Positions 1 through 12,619 of a stretch of 64,000 nt of DNA are shown one piece after another; positions within the stretch are counted from its first letter, which is position 1, and each line of letters starts with the position of its first letter. The notes beneath the pieces were generated by a model. The model ran no database searches and was not told where the DNA came from. It saw only the letters and a list, made by a program, of their open reading frames with translations. Both the position numbers and the translations under genes were made by a program. Source of the stretch: Beroe forskalii. Its lineage: Eukaryota > Ctenophora > Nuda > Beroida > Beroidae. The DNA is taken from contig WFMF01000112.1 in assembly GCA_011033025.1 (NCBI GenBank), positions 372,001-436,000 on the forward strand, read 5' to 3'.

Positions 1-209
1 TGGGAGTAATATTATGGGAGTAATGTGGGGGATTAGGAGATGTTCCAGGGAACAGATAAAGAGCAAATTAGCTACTTTCACTGGCAAAAGTCATGCTCAT
101 CTCATCAAGTGAGTTTGTGAATGTGATACTTTGCCAGTGAAAGTACCATGATCATAAGATCATAGAAGTTAAAAGCACGACTATGATGATGCATACATCA
201 GCGCTTTAT

Positions 210-400
210 TGATCACGCAATACGTTACTGATCACGCAATAAAACGTTACTGATCACGCAATAGTACGTTTCTGATCACGCAATAATGCTTTTCTGATCG
301 CGCAATAATGCGTAACTCCCGCAATAATACGTTACTGGTCACTCATTATGTTACAGATCACGCAATAATGCGATACTGATCACGCAATAGTAACGCGTTA
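210..400. repeat. about 22-bp minisatellite in GMPPB intron
   Basis: Roughly nine imperfect units built on TGATCACGCAATAATGCG run up to the acceptor of the first visible GMPPB exon (AG at 405-406). The core TGATCACGCAATA is well kept and the spacer varies. The first 200 bases of the window are plain intron in which I see nothing else. Confidence 0.85.
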
Positions 401-406
401 TTGCAG

Positions 407-3400
407 GTAACTAAAGTGGAGGAGCCATCACGGTACGGTGTGGTTGTGTACGAAGGCGACGGGAAAATAGACCGGTTTGTGGAGAAACCGTCCACCTTCG
501 TGTCCAACAAGATTAACGCTGGACTTTATCTCTTCAACACGACCATCCTGTCCAGGATTGAGTTGAGGGTTTGAAATGCAACATTTTCAGTGGAATAGAA
601 ATACTAGACATAATTTTCTCTGAGAGATAGTTTTACTTTGGATAGAAAATGTATTGTACTAACTTACTAATTATATGAAGAATTTGCATTTAACTGGCAC
701 TTGTTTTACCAGTCCGTCAGGCAGAAATGTCAAATTTTTAGATATACGGGCCAATAAAGTTATGACCTATGCTATAAAAGCGGTGTTTGCAGTTGAAACC
801 CACAAGTATCGAGAAGAAGGTATTTCCTGAGATGTGTGGAGACGGGGAACTCTTCGCAATGGAACTCCCTGGTAAGGACGAGTTTTAATAATTGGTTTAT
901 TTTATCTCTATGCAGATACATTAATTATAAACTCAATATATTTTATCAGCTATATTATTTTAATTTGTCATGTAAGGGGTAACTACATTATTTATAATGA
1001 TCGTACAGAATTTCGCCTGATTCCAGGATTGAAGCGATGGCAAGCATTAGCTTGAATTGTTGTTCTATGGCATAGTGTGTACTATAAATACAGTGTATTA
1101 AAATACAAAGTACAGTTTGCGTAATTATACACGTATTACATTGCTTGTTGAAATATAAAATTAGATAAATGATTATCAGAAATGAATACTGTGTTGACAA
1201 TATCAATACTTACTTATGATAGTCAAAGGTCAAGATGCATATCCTAGATCCTGAGCCTGATTAATTAACTTAAATTTATTGCCTAGCCGAACTCATTGGA
1301 TATCCTTGCCGTACGACATATTGAAAAGGAATTGAAAAGGAATTATTACAATTGTGGAAATATCCTAGGTTCTATCCCCCATTAAGTAGTTGAAAATAGG
1401 AAATGCTATTATTAACTTTCTTCTTTCCTCCTTATGGCATGTTGCAGGTTATTGGATGGATGTGGGACAGCCCAAGGATTTCGTGATAGGATCCAGTCTG
1501 TACCTGGATCACGTCTCAAAGACTAAGCCTGAGCTGCTCTGCAAACACGAATCTTGTGTCGGTGAGTTGAGCGGGATATTCTCATTGGTAGACTTCAGGA
1601 AAACTGGTTTTTCTATGTTTTGCTGTGACGTAGCTAGAGCAAGGATCGCCTTACGGTATAATCAATAACCTTTTACTTGTTATTACTGCAGCTACTGTGT
1701 CAAATGTTGGTTTATACATGTGTTTATACATGTGTGTTGGCATTTTGTGTATATTAATAATAACCTCAGCTCCTCAGTTTTCTTCGTCTAAATTGAGAAA
1801 TTTCTTCTCAATGCTGTCATATGATACTGTTAAAGTGTTAAGTTTGCCAGTGACCACTGTATTCTGCTACATTACAATAGTGCGGGCACATTAGGTTCAT
1901 TCTGCAGGTACATTAGACATTACTAAATCATGATGTATGCCTCCTTTCAGGACACGTGCTCGTTGACAAGTCGGCTGTTATTGGGAAGAATTGCCAGATC
2001 GGACCAAACGTGGTGATAGGACCAAACTGCGTCATCGAAGATGGTATGTTTTCAACCACTTCGCATTTTGCCATTTTGTGACAAATTGACGAAAAAGTGA
2101 CGTTTTTTGAGAGTGAATATTTCCGCAAAAGTGGAACAACAAAAGTGGAACAAATTGTTACAAAATGTAACCAAGCGTTTCTGTTCACCCACACATTCAG
2201 CTCTCAACGAAAAACACAACACACGAAAATCGTCCGGCTATCAATGTGATTCATTTTACAGCAGCCAACGATGTTACTGTATATCTAACTCATGGGACAG
2301 AAGGTTTGGCAAAATCCTTCTGACGGACCCGTCTCTGTTAGATATACAGCACCACCGATGATTCAACTTGAGAGTCTGAACGAGATTCTAGTGGAGGTAA
2401 ATTCGTGTTCGAGTGTAGGTATAAGTTGTATAGCTGGTCATCACTCATTCACTCGTCAAGGAAGATGTGGCAGCAGAATTTTCTAGGCGCTGGACATCAA
2501 TTTTTAATGTTAAGGAAGGCGTGGTTGGAGTAGGAGAGGCTGGTCATCGCCCAACAGGGAGGGAGTGGTAGAAGTAGGAGGGCTGGTCATCACTCGACAA
2601 GGAAGGCGTGGTAGGAGTCGGAAGGAATGACCATCACTCGTCAAGGAAGGCGTGGTAGGAGTAGGAGACTAGGAGGGGCTGGTCATCACTTGTCAAGGAA
2701 GGCGTGGAAGGAGTAGGAGAGGCTGGTCATCGCCCGACAGGGAGGGAGTGGTAGAAGTAGGAGGGCTGGTCATCACGGGACAAGGAAGGCGTGGTAGGAG
2801 TCGGAAGGAATGACCATCACTCGTCAAGGAAGGTGTGGTAGGAGTAGGAGGGGCTGGTCATCACTCGTCAAGGAAGGCGTGGTAGGAGTAGGAGACTAGG
2901 AGGGGCTGGTCATCACTTGTCAAGGAAGGCGTGGAAGGAGTAGGAGGGGCTGGTCATCACTCGTCAAGGAAGGCGTGGTAGGAGCAGCGGGGGCTGGTCA
3001 TCACTCGTCACGGAAGGCGTGGTAGGAGCAGGAGGGTCTGGTCATCACTCGTCAAGGAAGGCGTGGTAGGAGTAGGAGATGCTGGTCACCACTCGTCAGG
3101 GAAGGCGTGGTAGGAGTAGGATGGGCTGGTCATCACTCGTCAAGGAAGGCGTGGTAGGAGTAGGAGGGTCTGGTCATCACTCATCAAGGAAGGCGTTGTA
3201 GGAGTAGGAGGGCTGGTCATCACTCGTCAAGGATGGCGTTGTAGGAGAGGCTGGTCCTCAATCGTCAAGGAAGGCGTGGTAGGAGTAGAAGGGGCTGGTC
3301 ATCACTCATCACTCGTCAAGGATGTCGTGGTAGGAGTAGGAGACTAGGAGGGGCTGGTCATCACTCGTCAAGGAAGGCGTGGTAGGAGGGGCTGGTCCAC

Positions 3401-6161
3401 AATCGTCAAGGAAGGCGTGATAGGAGTAGGAGGGGCTGGTCATCTCTCGTCAAGGAAGGCGTGGTACATGTAGGAGGGGCTGGTCATCTCTCGTCAAGGA
3501 AGGCGTGGTAGGAGCAGGAGGTGCTGGTCACCACTCGTCCGGGAAGGCGTGGTAGGAGTAGGAGAGGCTGGTCATCACTCGTCAAGGAAGGCGTGGTAGA
3601 AGTAGGAGGGGCTGGTCATCACTCATCAAGGAAGGCGTTGTAGGAGTAGAAGGGGCTGGTCATCACTCGTCAAGGAAGGCGGGGTAGGAGTAGGAGCGGT
3701 CCACAAATGCAATGAATAATGACTCCACCCGGAAGGAGTCGGAAGGAATGACCATCACTCGTCAAGGAAGGTGTGGTAGGAGTAGGAGGGGCTGGTCATC
3801 ACTCGTCAAGGAAGGCGTGGTAGGAGTAGGAGACTAGGAGAGGCTGGTCTGACCAGCCTGGTCATCACTCGTCAAGGAAGGCGTGGTAGGAGTAGGAGGG
3901 GCTGGTCATCACTCGTCAAGGAAGGCGTGGTAGGAGTAGCGGGGGCTGGTCATCACTCGTCACGGAAGGCGTGGTAGGAGCAGGAGGGTCTGGTCATCAC
4001 TCGTCAAGGAAGGCGTGGTAGGAGTAGGAGATGCTGGTCACCACTCGTCAGGGAAGGCGTGGTAGGAGTAGGATGGGCTGGTCATCACTCGTCAAGGAAG
4101 GCGTGGTAGGAGTAGGAGGGTCTGGTCGTCACTCATCAAGGAAGGCGTTGTAGGAGTAGGAAGGCTGGTCATCACTCGTCAAGGAAGGCGTGATAGGAGT
4201 TGGAGGGGCTGGTCATCACTCGTCAAGGATGGCGTTGTAGGAGAGGCTGGTCCTCAATCGTCAAGGAAGGCGTGGTAGGAGTAGGAGGAGCTGGTCATCA
4301 CTCATCACTCGTCAAGGATGTCGTGGTAGGAGTAGGAGACTAGGAGAGGCTGGTCATCACTCGTCAAGGATGGCGTTGTAGGAGGGGCTGGTCCACAATC
4401 GTCAAGGAAGGCGTGATAGGAGTAGGAGGGGCTGGTCATCACTCGTCAAGGATGGCGTTGTAGGAGAGGCTGGTCCTCAATCGTCAAGGAAGGCGTGGTA
4501 GGAGTAGGAGGGGCTGGTCATCACTCATCACTCGTCAAGGATGTCGTGGTAGGAGTAGGAGGGGCTCGTCATCACTCGTCAAGGATGGCGTGGTAGGAGG
4601 GGCTGGTCCTCAATCGTCAAGGAAGACGTGGTAGGAGTAGCAGGGGCTGGTCATCACTCGTCAAGGAAGGCGTGGTACATGTAGGAGGGGCTGGTCATCT
4701 CTCGTCAAGGAAGGCGTGGTAGGAGCAGGAGGTGCTGGTCACCACTCGTCCGGGAAGGCGTGGTAGGAGTAGGAGGGGCTGGTCATCACTCGTCAAGGAA
4801 GGCGGGGTAGGAGTAGGAGCGGTCCACAAATGCAATGAATAATGACTCCACCCGCAATGGGGGCTTTATATATGTGTCTGTTGACACCCAATCAAACATG
4901 ACGAATGCGCGCATTCCACATTCCAGCCATATGACGTTGACACCATTCGTATGCTATGACGTATGACGTATTTTGATTCGTACGCATTCCACATTCCAGC
5001 GCTTATGACGTTGACACCATTCGTATGCTATGACGTATGACGTATTTTGATTCGTACGCATTCCACATTCCAGCGCTTATGACTTTGACACCATTCCTAT
5101 GAGCCTATGCTATGACATTGACGGTATAATTGTTACTGTGAGCTCGTAGGCCGAATAAAGAAGATGAATGGGAAGGTAAAAAGGGTCTGACAGAAGTTTT
5201 CAGAAGTATCTTGAATCTAGAAAGTAGAAACTTAATATCCAATTTTGCACGAAAACGCTGGTTGCATTGTGTGACAATTTGTTCCACTTGTGGCAAAACC
5301 GCAAAACACCATATGTTTTGAAAAACTTTGCGTCGGCCGCATTGCAAGGTTATTATAACGATTCTAACTTTTCATATTCAGTCAATACGCGCGCAACGCG
5401 CGCGCGCGCATTTGCATCCTGTATGTAGTGTGCAGAAATAATTACACGTGTTATTCATTGGACGTTTATCAACAACGTAATTACTAATTAGTAAATTAAT
5501 TAATAATTGAATTCCAAAACCCAAACATTACCTCAGGAGTGTGTTTGCAGAACTCAACGATCATGGCTGAAAGTAAGATCGGTTCGCACACGTGGATAAA
5601 CAACTCTATCGTAGGCTGGAAGTGTACCATCGGGAGATGGGTGAGTGGGTCTTGGTAAATTGGCATTGTTCTTGTGATGTCTTAATTTAATTCCCCTCCC
5701 AACTCGTCTTCGTGGCAAAAGCTGTCAACTGCTTTTATTCGCACCCGTATTTTCGCCCACTACAATTTTTATTCCAAAATTAATCACGAAATCTGGGGAA
5801 AATCCCCATATTTTCGAAGGCCGCAAAGTTAACTGTTTACATATGCCCCGTAAGGGATATGTATATGAACATTTGAGCAATGTTTCTATCTCCACTGCAG
5901 GTTCGTATGGAAGGTGTGAGCGTGTTAGGAGAAGATGTGACGATTAAAGATGAACTTTATATCAACGGTGGTAGGATCTTACCCCACAAAGAAATCGGTT
6001 CGTTCCGAGTCTTAGAATTTAAATGGTTGAATATATACTATTTCACTCAAAATTGGCTCCCGATTATCAGTTGTTTGATACCTGTTGATAAGAATCAAGG
6101 TTTGGATAATACTTCACTCATTTCAGGTGAGTCGGTGCCAAACCCAGCCATCATCATGTGA
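407..6161 (+). CDS. GMPPB: Mannose-1-phosphate guanylyltransferase beta (GDP-mannose pyrophosphorylase), 3' seven exons
   Basis: Cytosolic enzyme making GDP-mannose from mannose-1-phosphate and GTP for glycosylation. Exons: 407-568, 793-871, 1448-1561, 1951-2043, 5537-5640, 5901-5997 and 6127-6161 (TGA at 6159). All phases agree, giving 227 residues, about the C-terminal two thirds of a 360-residue family; the 5' exons lie left of the window. Recognisable segments are [38 protein letters not shown] and [11 protein letters not shown]. Hexapeptide turns of the left-handed beta-helix follow ([17 protein letters not shown]), then [16 protein letters not shown] and the family C-terminus [10 protein letters not shown]. 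At the first junction two residues appear to be added relative to vertebrates (IELRLKPTS), so the donor at 568 is the least certain boundary. The 3.5-kb fourth intron is mostly minisatellite. The last three exons are duplicated at 11956-12619. Confidence 0.95.
2500..4835. repeat. 44-bp minisatellite, about 50 copies, in GMPPB intron 4
   Basis: The unit is about 44 bp (core GGCTGGTCATCACTCGTCAA followed by GGAAGGCGTGGTAGGAGTAG). Units carry point changes and some are lengthened or shortened. Blocks of several units recur in the same order (for example near 2880 and 3800), indicating higher-order duplication inside the array. The flanking 2044-2500 shows no further exon. Confidence 0.95.
4857..5110. 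repeat. Tandem about 80-bp repeat of an interspersed family
   Basis: Three imperfect units contain TATGACGTTGACACCATTCG and GCATTCCACATTCCAG. A TATATA stretch and GTTGACACCCAATCAA precede them. Related sequence recurs at 37415-37640 and 48650-48780, so this is a dispersed family, not a purely local repeat. Confidence 0.75.
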
Positions 6162-9100
6162 GCTGACACCCCACGCACATATCAGATTACATTGGAGAAG
6201 TCCTGGAATTCTTCCTTCAAATCAGAAGTATCATGGCTTTTCTCTCTTGGATGAATATAAAAGTAGTACTCCCTAATTAAATAATTAATCATCAGTTATG
6301 TAATTAGGGTGTGAAGTAGGGTTGTATTTCATGAAGTATCCCTTGCCAGTTAGGCAGCTGTCATGACATAGAGAAACGAGGACCATTCCAATTCCACGTT
6401 TACCTGCGGTAGTTTCGGAATCGTTCTCTGATATCGTGAGGTGTATGTAACGTTCGTCGGTCGATCGAATGGAATTGGTCGATCGATCAACTTCATTTAA
6501 TAGACTGATTTGTTTTTAATAGAAAATCTTTAAGATAGTAGGGAAACAACTAAATATTGCTCATTTAAACACGATTCAAGTCAACAGGGACCATTAAAAA
6601 ACATCATTTGTTCAAATGGAGTTTATCGATCGACCAATTCCATTTGATCGACCGATGAACGTTGCGGGCGCCTGTCACCTCTGGCGAGAGTCTGTTGAAG
6701 ACAGGCTGGATACAGTAGTTACTAAGTTAGACTAGAATATGAAGTTTCAAATCAAAGTAAATTGTTGGATGTTTGATGTTCAAATGCACGTGATTTCTAA
6801 AATTGAATCTTCATGTTTATTATTATGGTTTCTAAATATCAGTACTCTAGCCCTGTGATATATGCAAATGTTATATTTTGGAGAATTTGCTCACTTAGAT
6901 TAAATATCTTTTGTTATGAACTAAGGCCTTAATTATGCCCACCGTTATATTGGTACTAATTTAATTTTTGAAACATCACATTGACTAGAGAAATAGCATG
7001 TTATCACGAGTAAATTTGAAAAAAATTGATTATAGTCACCAATTAATGATTACGTTATGCTTTGTCTTTGAAATTATGATTGAATTTTACGGTACCTGTT
7101 TTAGACAATCTTTCTTTTATTTTCAGTCTGTGATACCGTTAATTAATTGTACAGTTTAGATGTTAAATTCAGTTTTTACCATGTCATTGTGTTGATTGTG
7201 TGATGCTATAGAATATGGCTTTGGTTATTATAAATATACAGGCTGTCAAGCCCGCATATGGCATCCCCAAATTATAGAGATTAGGATATAGACATTGAAC
7301 GTACCTACATCTTAACATAAAGTGTGAAAATTTAAACATCAAATAAATCAGCGTGAATTTGAATTCTCACAAGCCCATCTGCCGTGTAGGTAGTGAATGT
7401 CTGGTCTCCTGGACCCCAGGGATGTGGCTGATGTGTGTGAGAGTGAAAGGGGCAGGGCGGAGGGACTGGTGAGGCAGTTCGAGGACAGATTCGGAGCTAA
7501 ACCGGACTTTCTTGTGAGGTAGGGGAACATATGTTATTGTTTGCATTCTGAGATGTTGAATGTCGCGTGGATAACGAGAGTGTTACAGTATTGAGTATAC
7601 CATGCTTTGGTTATGGAATTACGAATAAAACAAGGTCGATTGTTTGAAATAAGCATTCTCCTCGGTCTTCGGGCTTTCATTCTGGCCGTAGTTTTGCGAC
7701 TGGAATTGACTAAATTACCACACTGTTATTTATTTGAACATCCAAATCTAAAGCTGAAATCCCTTCAGAGCTCCAGGACGAGTGAATCTGATTGGGGAGC
7801 ATGTTGACTACTGTGGCTTTCCCGTGCTTCCCATCTCTATCAGACAGGTAATAGCTTAAAACTTTAAAAAGAAAGCACGGTTCTTTTGGTGGAACAAAAT
7901 GAGTTCTTTAATCTTTGGTTGAAATTACTGCCACATTTGTGAGTTGATGTAAAATACATAGGTACGCGCCTATTGGGTCAATTTTGGTATGCTCCCAAGA
8001 GATGTATCCGGTTTGGGTTCTTTAATTCATACCGTCCCCATTCCCATCCATATATTCTCCAGGACGTGATGATAGCGGGACGGAAGGACCCCGACACACG
8101 GGACATAACAATCACTAATTCCGATGATAAGTTCGAGGAGTTCTCCTGTCCAATAAGAAACATCCAGGTATGTGTACAATGTACATGACGCCGTTAGACT
8201 GGAATCAGAATGATTCTCATTTCTCGAGAAGCTACATTGTATCTAAGTATCAACTCGTTTCGACAGTATAATGTCGCGTTTCCAAAGTCTAAACCGTATT
8301 GATGCTGATATTTGTTGTTGGTTGCAGTTTCGATGAAACATACCGGCCAACATACAAAATCCGACCATTTTAGGGCTAAACGGCCCGCACTTTACTTGGA
8401 GTTTGGAAGCTGCAGTAAATCTGTCAATGAATTCCGACCACCGCTATATTACATCATCTTCAGGCCGTGTCTCAGTGTGTACAAAGTTAATTTGAAACTG
8501 GCAGATGTCAATTTAATCCACTCTACCCAATATACTTTGTGTCTTTGCATTTAACCGGGGATGGTGATATCATTTCACGCACAGATGACAGTCTGTAGAA
8601 AGTGACGTCGTAATCATGATTTAAGGTTGCCAATTGGTGACCTTGCATCGTCTGCTTTTATTCATGGCCTGGATTAATCGCCCGGGCAACTTTTAATTAA
8701 GGGATTTGTCAAATTGGTGGCTGTTAAAGGCCAAAATGGTTATCAAAATCAGGAAATTTTAATCCCGAAACTTTATTCGGGCACTGACCTTAACATCAAG
8801 AGTACATTCTACGTTGGATAAAACATTCCATTCTCAAATATAAAGCCTTATTCTCAAATTCAACACGTTTCATCAGTTTACGGAAGTAAAGTGGTACTGT
8901 ACGTGCTGGCTGATACCAGGCATTGCCGAGAATGAAACACTTTGGCACCAGGTAATAGTAAATTGATTGGTTCACCCTAAAGTGAACAAGAGGAATTATT
9001 CCAGTAGAGAATATAAGCGAAAATGAATAGAATTAAATCACAAGGATAAAGCAAAAGATTATGCCGTGACTAAATCAAACTTTGCCTTGTTTATTAAGCA

Positions 9101-9757
9101 GCCAAACTATACTGTTAATCTTGGTCAGACGGTGTATGAATAATGAACACTTTGGCACCAGGGTTGCAGGTTATGGTGGACGGTTCAGTACCCATGTCAG
9201 CCGGCCTATCCAGCTCCTCTGCTCTGGTTTGCGCGTCAGCCCTCCTAGCTGCCCTGTTCCTCAACGTATGTTATTACTGTGTTGGCATCTAATGTCAAAC
9301 ACAAGAAAATGTCTTTATTCTACGAAGCATATAAACACAATATTTGTCACAGTAGCCTGGTGAACTCAGTGAATGTCCATTGTCCTTGCTACTGAACGGC
9401 ATGAATTGAAACAAGTTTCTCCTTGCTCTCTTGGACCGACAGTATAAATTATAAAAAGTTTAGCTTGGAATCTTCCCATGGTTTAACTCCATCACTATCA
9501 GGATAACTCCCTGTCTCGGGAGAGAATAGCTGAGTTGTGTGCCGGATCAGAGAGATACGTGGGGACTCAGGGTGGCTAGGAAGGCTCTACCTTACGAGAC
9601 ATATTCAAACAGTACGACATTTGGAGATTTTTCGAAAAAATCCCCATATTTCGTTCTCCGCAGAATCTCAATATGACGTCATCATCTCCTGCTCATACCC
9701 CACCTCCTCACAGCTCACTAGCCTCCATTTACTACCCCTCTATCCCACCTCCCCAGG
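5308..9757. repeat. Segmental duplication, copy 1
   Basis: This block aligns from end to end with 11748-17543. Shared sequence starts at CACCATATGTTTTG (5308 and 11748) and ends inside GALK2 exon 7 (about 9757 and 17543). It holds the last three GMPPB exons and the first exons of GALK2. Copy 1 carries a MITE (6439-6673) that copy 2 lacks; copy 2 carries a Helitron array (13550-15042) that copy 1 lacks. Confidence 0.93.
6439..6673. mobile_element. MITE with long terminal inverted repeats
   Basis: A 235-bp element whose ends are about 50-bp imperfect inverted repeats (AACGTTCGTCGGTCGATCGA at the left; its complement with few changes at the right). Outer ends are AGGTG and CGCCT. No coding capacity. 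A close relative lies at 29534-29767. The duplicated segment lacks it near 12880, so insertion followed the duplication (or it was lost there). A clean target-site duplication is not obvious. Confidence 0.88.
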
Positions 9758-9780
9758 CCATCTTCCTTTTTTGAAATCCG
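7397..9780 (+). pseudogene. GALK2: GALK2 5' fragment, decayed duplicate
   Basis: This matches exons 1-6 of the intact gene at 15130. Exon 1 is 7397-7518 and exon 2 is 7769-7847, with the galactokinase motif [15 protein letters not shown]. Exon 3 is 8063-8167 and exon 5 is 9162-9265, with [10 protein letters not shown]. Exon 4 (8877-8951) is 75 nt against 79 in the intact copy and is shifted by several single-base gaps. Exon 6 (from about 9504) runs into TAG immediately after TQGG, so the GGGMDQ segment with the catalytic aspartate and its splice donor are missing. Only the first few bases of exon 7 remain before a satellite array begins. It cannot encode a kinase. Transcription from its own promoter copy is possible. 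Confidence 0.9.
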
Positions 9781-11565
9781 AGATATGACTTGAAATGCAA
9801 GGATATATTTTAATGCGTACAAATTTCGAAAAAGTCGATTTACTCAAAATTTCTCTTACCGATTTTCACCAAACTTTCAGGATATCTTGGGGCACATAAC
9901 TGAGTGTACTGTGTAAGTTTCAAAGAATTTTTGTGCCAAATCCGAGATATGACTTGAAACGCAAGGATATATTTTGAATGCGTACAAATTTCGAAAAAGT
10001 CGATTTACTCAAAATTTTTCTTACCGATTTTCACCAAACTTTCAGGATATCTTGGGGCACATAATTCGAGTGTACTGTGTAAGTTTCAAGGAATTTCTAT
10101 GTGTCAAATCCGAGATATGACTTGAAACGCAAGGATATATTTTGAATGCGTACAAATTTCGAAAAAGTCGATTTACTCAAAATTTCTCTTACCGATTTTC
10201 ACCAAACTTTCAGGATATCTTGGGGCACATAATTGAGTCTACTGTAAGTTTCAAGGAATTTATACCAAATCCGAAATATGACTTGAAACGCAAGGATATA
10301 TTTTGAATGCGTACAAATTTCGAAAAGTCGATTATTCTAAAATTTCTTACCGATTTTCACCAAACTTTCAGGATATCTTGGGGCACATAATTGAGTGTAC
10401 TGTGTAAGTTTCAAGGAATTTGTGTCAAAACAAGATATGACTTGAAACGCAAGGATATATTTTGAATGCGTACAAATTTCGAAAAAGTCGATTTACTCAA
10501 AATTTCTCTTACCGATTTTCACCAAACTTTCAGGATATCTTGGGGCACATAATTGGAGTCTACTGTGTAAGTTTCAAGGAATTTCTATGTACCAAATCCG
10601 AAATATGACTTGAAACGAAAGGATATATTTTGAATGCGTACAAATTTCGAAAAAGTCGATTTACTCAAAATTTCTCTTACCGATTTTCACCAAACTTTCA
10701 GGATATCTTGGGGCACATAACTGGAGTGTACTGTGTAAGTTTCAAGGAATTTCTATGTGCCAAATCCGAGATATGACTTGAAACGCAAGGATATATTTTG
10801 AATGCGTACAAATTTCGAAAAAGTCGATTTACTCAAAATTTCTCTTACCGATTTTCACCAAACTTTCAGGATATCTTGATTTTCACCAAACTTTCAGGAT
10901 ATCTTGGGCACATAACAGGTACTGTAAGTTTATGGCACATAATTGAAAGTCTACTGTGTAAGTTTTACAAAATTTCTCTTACCGGAATTTCTATGTACCA
11001 AATCCGAAATATGACTTGAAACGCAAGGATATATTTTGAATGCGTACAAATTTCGAAAAAGTCGATTTACTCAAAATTTCTCTTACCGATTTTCACCAAA
11101 CTTTCAGGATATCTTGGGGCACATAATTGGAGTGTACTGTGTAAGTTTCAAGGAATTTCTATGTGCCAAATCCGAGATATGACTTGAAACACAAGGATAT
11201 ATTTTGAATGCGTACAAATTTCGAAAAAGTCGATTTACTCAAAATTTCTCTTACCGATTTTCACCAAACTTTCAGGATATCTTGGGGCACATAATTTGAG
11301 TGTACTGTGTAAGTTTCAAGGAATTTCTATGTGCCAAATCCGAGATATGTTTTGAAACGCAAGGATATATTTTGAATGCGTACAAATTTCGAAAAAGTCG
11401 ATTTACTCAAAATTTCTCTTACCGATTTTCACCAAACTTTCAGGATATCTTGGGGCACATAATTGGAGTGTACTGTGTAAGTTTCAAGGAATTTCTATGT
11501 GCCAAATCGACTTTTTCGAAATTTGAACGCATTCAAAATATATCCTTGCGTTTCAAGTCATTTCT
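9770..11565. repeat. 166-bp satellite array ending in an inverted half unit
   Basis: About ten head-to-tail units of roughly 160-170 bp contain GATATGACTTGAAACGCAAG, CGAAAAAGTCGATTTACTC and CACCAAACTTTCAGGATATC. The unit near 10860-10990 is rearranged. The array ends with the same sequence in reverse orientation (11508-11565), giving a long potential hairpin with the preceding unit. Open frames across it are by-products of the repeat. From 11566 to 11747 is unremarkable AT-rich DNA. Confidence 0.93.
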
Positions 11566-11955
11566 CGAGTGTGTCACCCGAAAGCTTGCTAATGGGTTCC
11601 AATTATCGGCCTCATATAATCCTTTTAATTTGGTCCGATTTCATCACATAAACTTCAAAATACAACAACATTAACTTCAAAGTTTTTTTGGAAGATCACA
11701 AATATCGCTGTTCATTGCGTACAATTTTGGGAAAAGTCCTACTGAACACCATATGTTTTGAAAACTTTGCGTCGGCCGCATTGCAAGGTCATCATAACGA
11801 CTCTAACTTTTCATATTCAGTCAATACGCGCGCAGCGCGCGCATTTGCATCCTGTATGTAGTGTGCAGAAATAATTACACGTGTTATTCATTGGATGTTT
11901 ATCAACAACGTGATTAGTAAATTAATTTAATCCCAAAACCCAAACATCGCCTCAG

Positions 11956-12619
11956 GAGTTTGTTTGCAGAACTCAACGATAATGGCTGAAAGTAAGATCG
12001 GTTCGCACACGTGGATTAACAACTCCATTGTGGGTTGGAAATGTACCATCGGGAGATGGGTAAGTGGGTCTTGGTAAATTGACATTGTTCTTGTGATGTC
12101 TTGACACTTAAATTTAATTCTCCTTCCAATTCTTCTTTGTGGCAAAAGCTATCAACTGCTTTTGTTCGCACCCGTATTTTCGAACGAATAAAATTTTGCC
12201 CACTACAATTTTTATCCCAAAATTAATCACGAAATCTGGGGAAAATCCCCATATTTTCGAAGGCCGCAATAGTTAACCGTTTACATATCCCCCGTAAAGG
12301 ATATGTATATGGACATTTGAGCAATGTTCTTTATCTCCACTGCAGGTTCGTATGGAAGGTGTTAGCGTGTTAGGAGAAGATGTGACGATTAAAGATGAAC
12401 TTTACATCAACGGTGGTAGGATCTTACCCCACAAAGAAATCGGTTCGTTCCGAGTCTCAGAATTCAGTTGTTTGACAAAAATGATTGAATATATACTATT
12501 TCACTCAACATTGGCTCCCGATTATCAGTTGCTTGATACCTGTTGATAAGAATCAAAGTTTGGATAATACTTCACTCATTTCAGGTGAGTCGGTGCCAAA
12601 CCCAGCCATCATCATGTGA
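11956..12619 (+). pseudogene. GMPPB: GMPPB 3' fragment (last three exons duplicated)
   Basis: Exons 11956-12059, 12346-12442 and 12585-12619 have exactly the same lengths (104, 97 and 35 nt), phases and splice sites as the last three exons at 5537-6161. The frame stays open to TGA at 12617. Differences are mostly silent. Without upstream exons it cannot make the enzyme. If transcripts from GMPPB read through, these exons could serve as alternative terminal exons, but nothing in the sequence shows that. It is best explained as the leftover of a tandem duplication with a breakpoint inside GMPPB. Confidence 0.9.

Noticed and set aside
11300..11674. 124-codon frame at the satellite end
   Set aside because: It is a repeat of the 166-bp unit (contains NAYKFRKSRFTQNFSYRFSP twice across units) and the inverted fragment.
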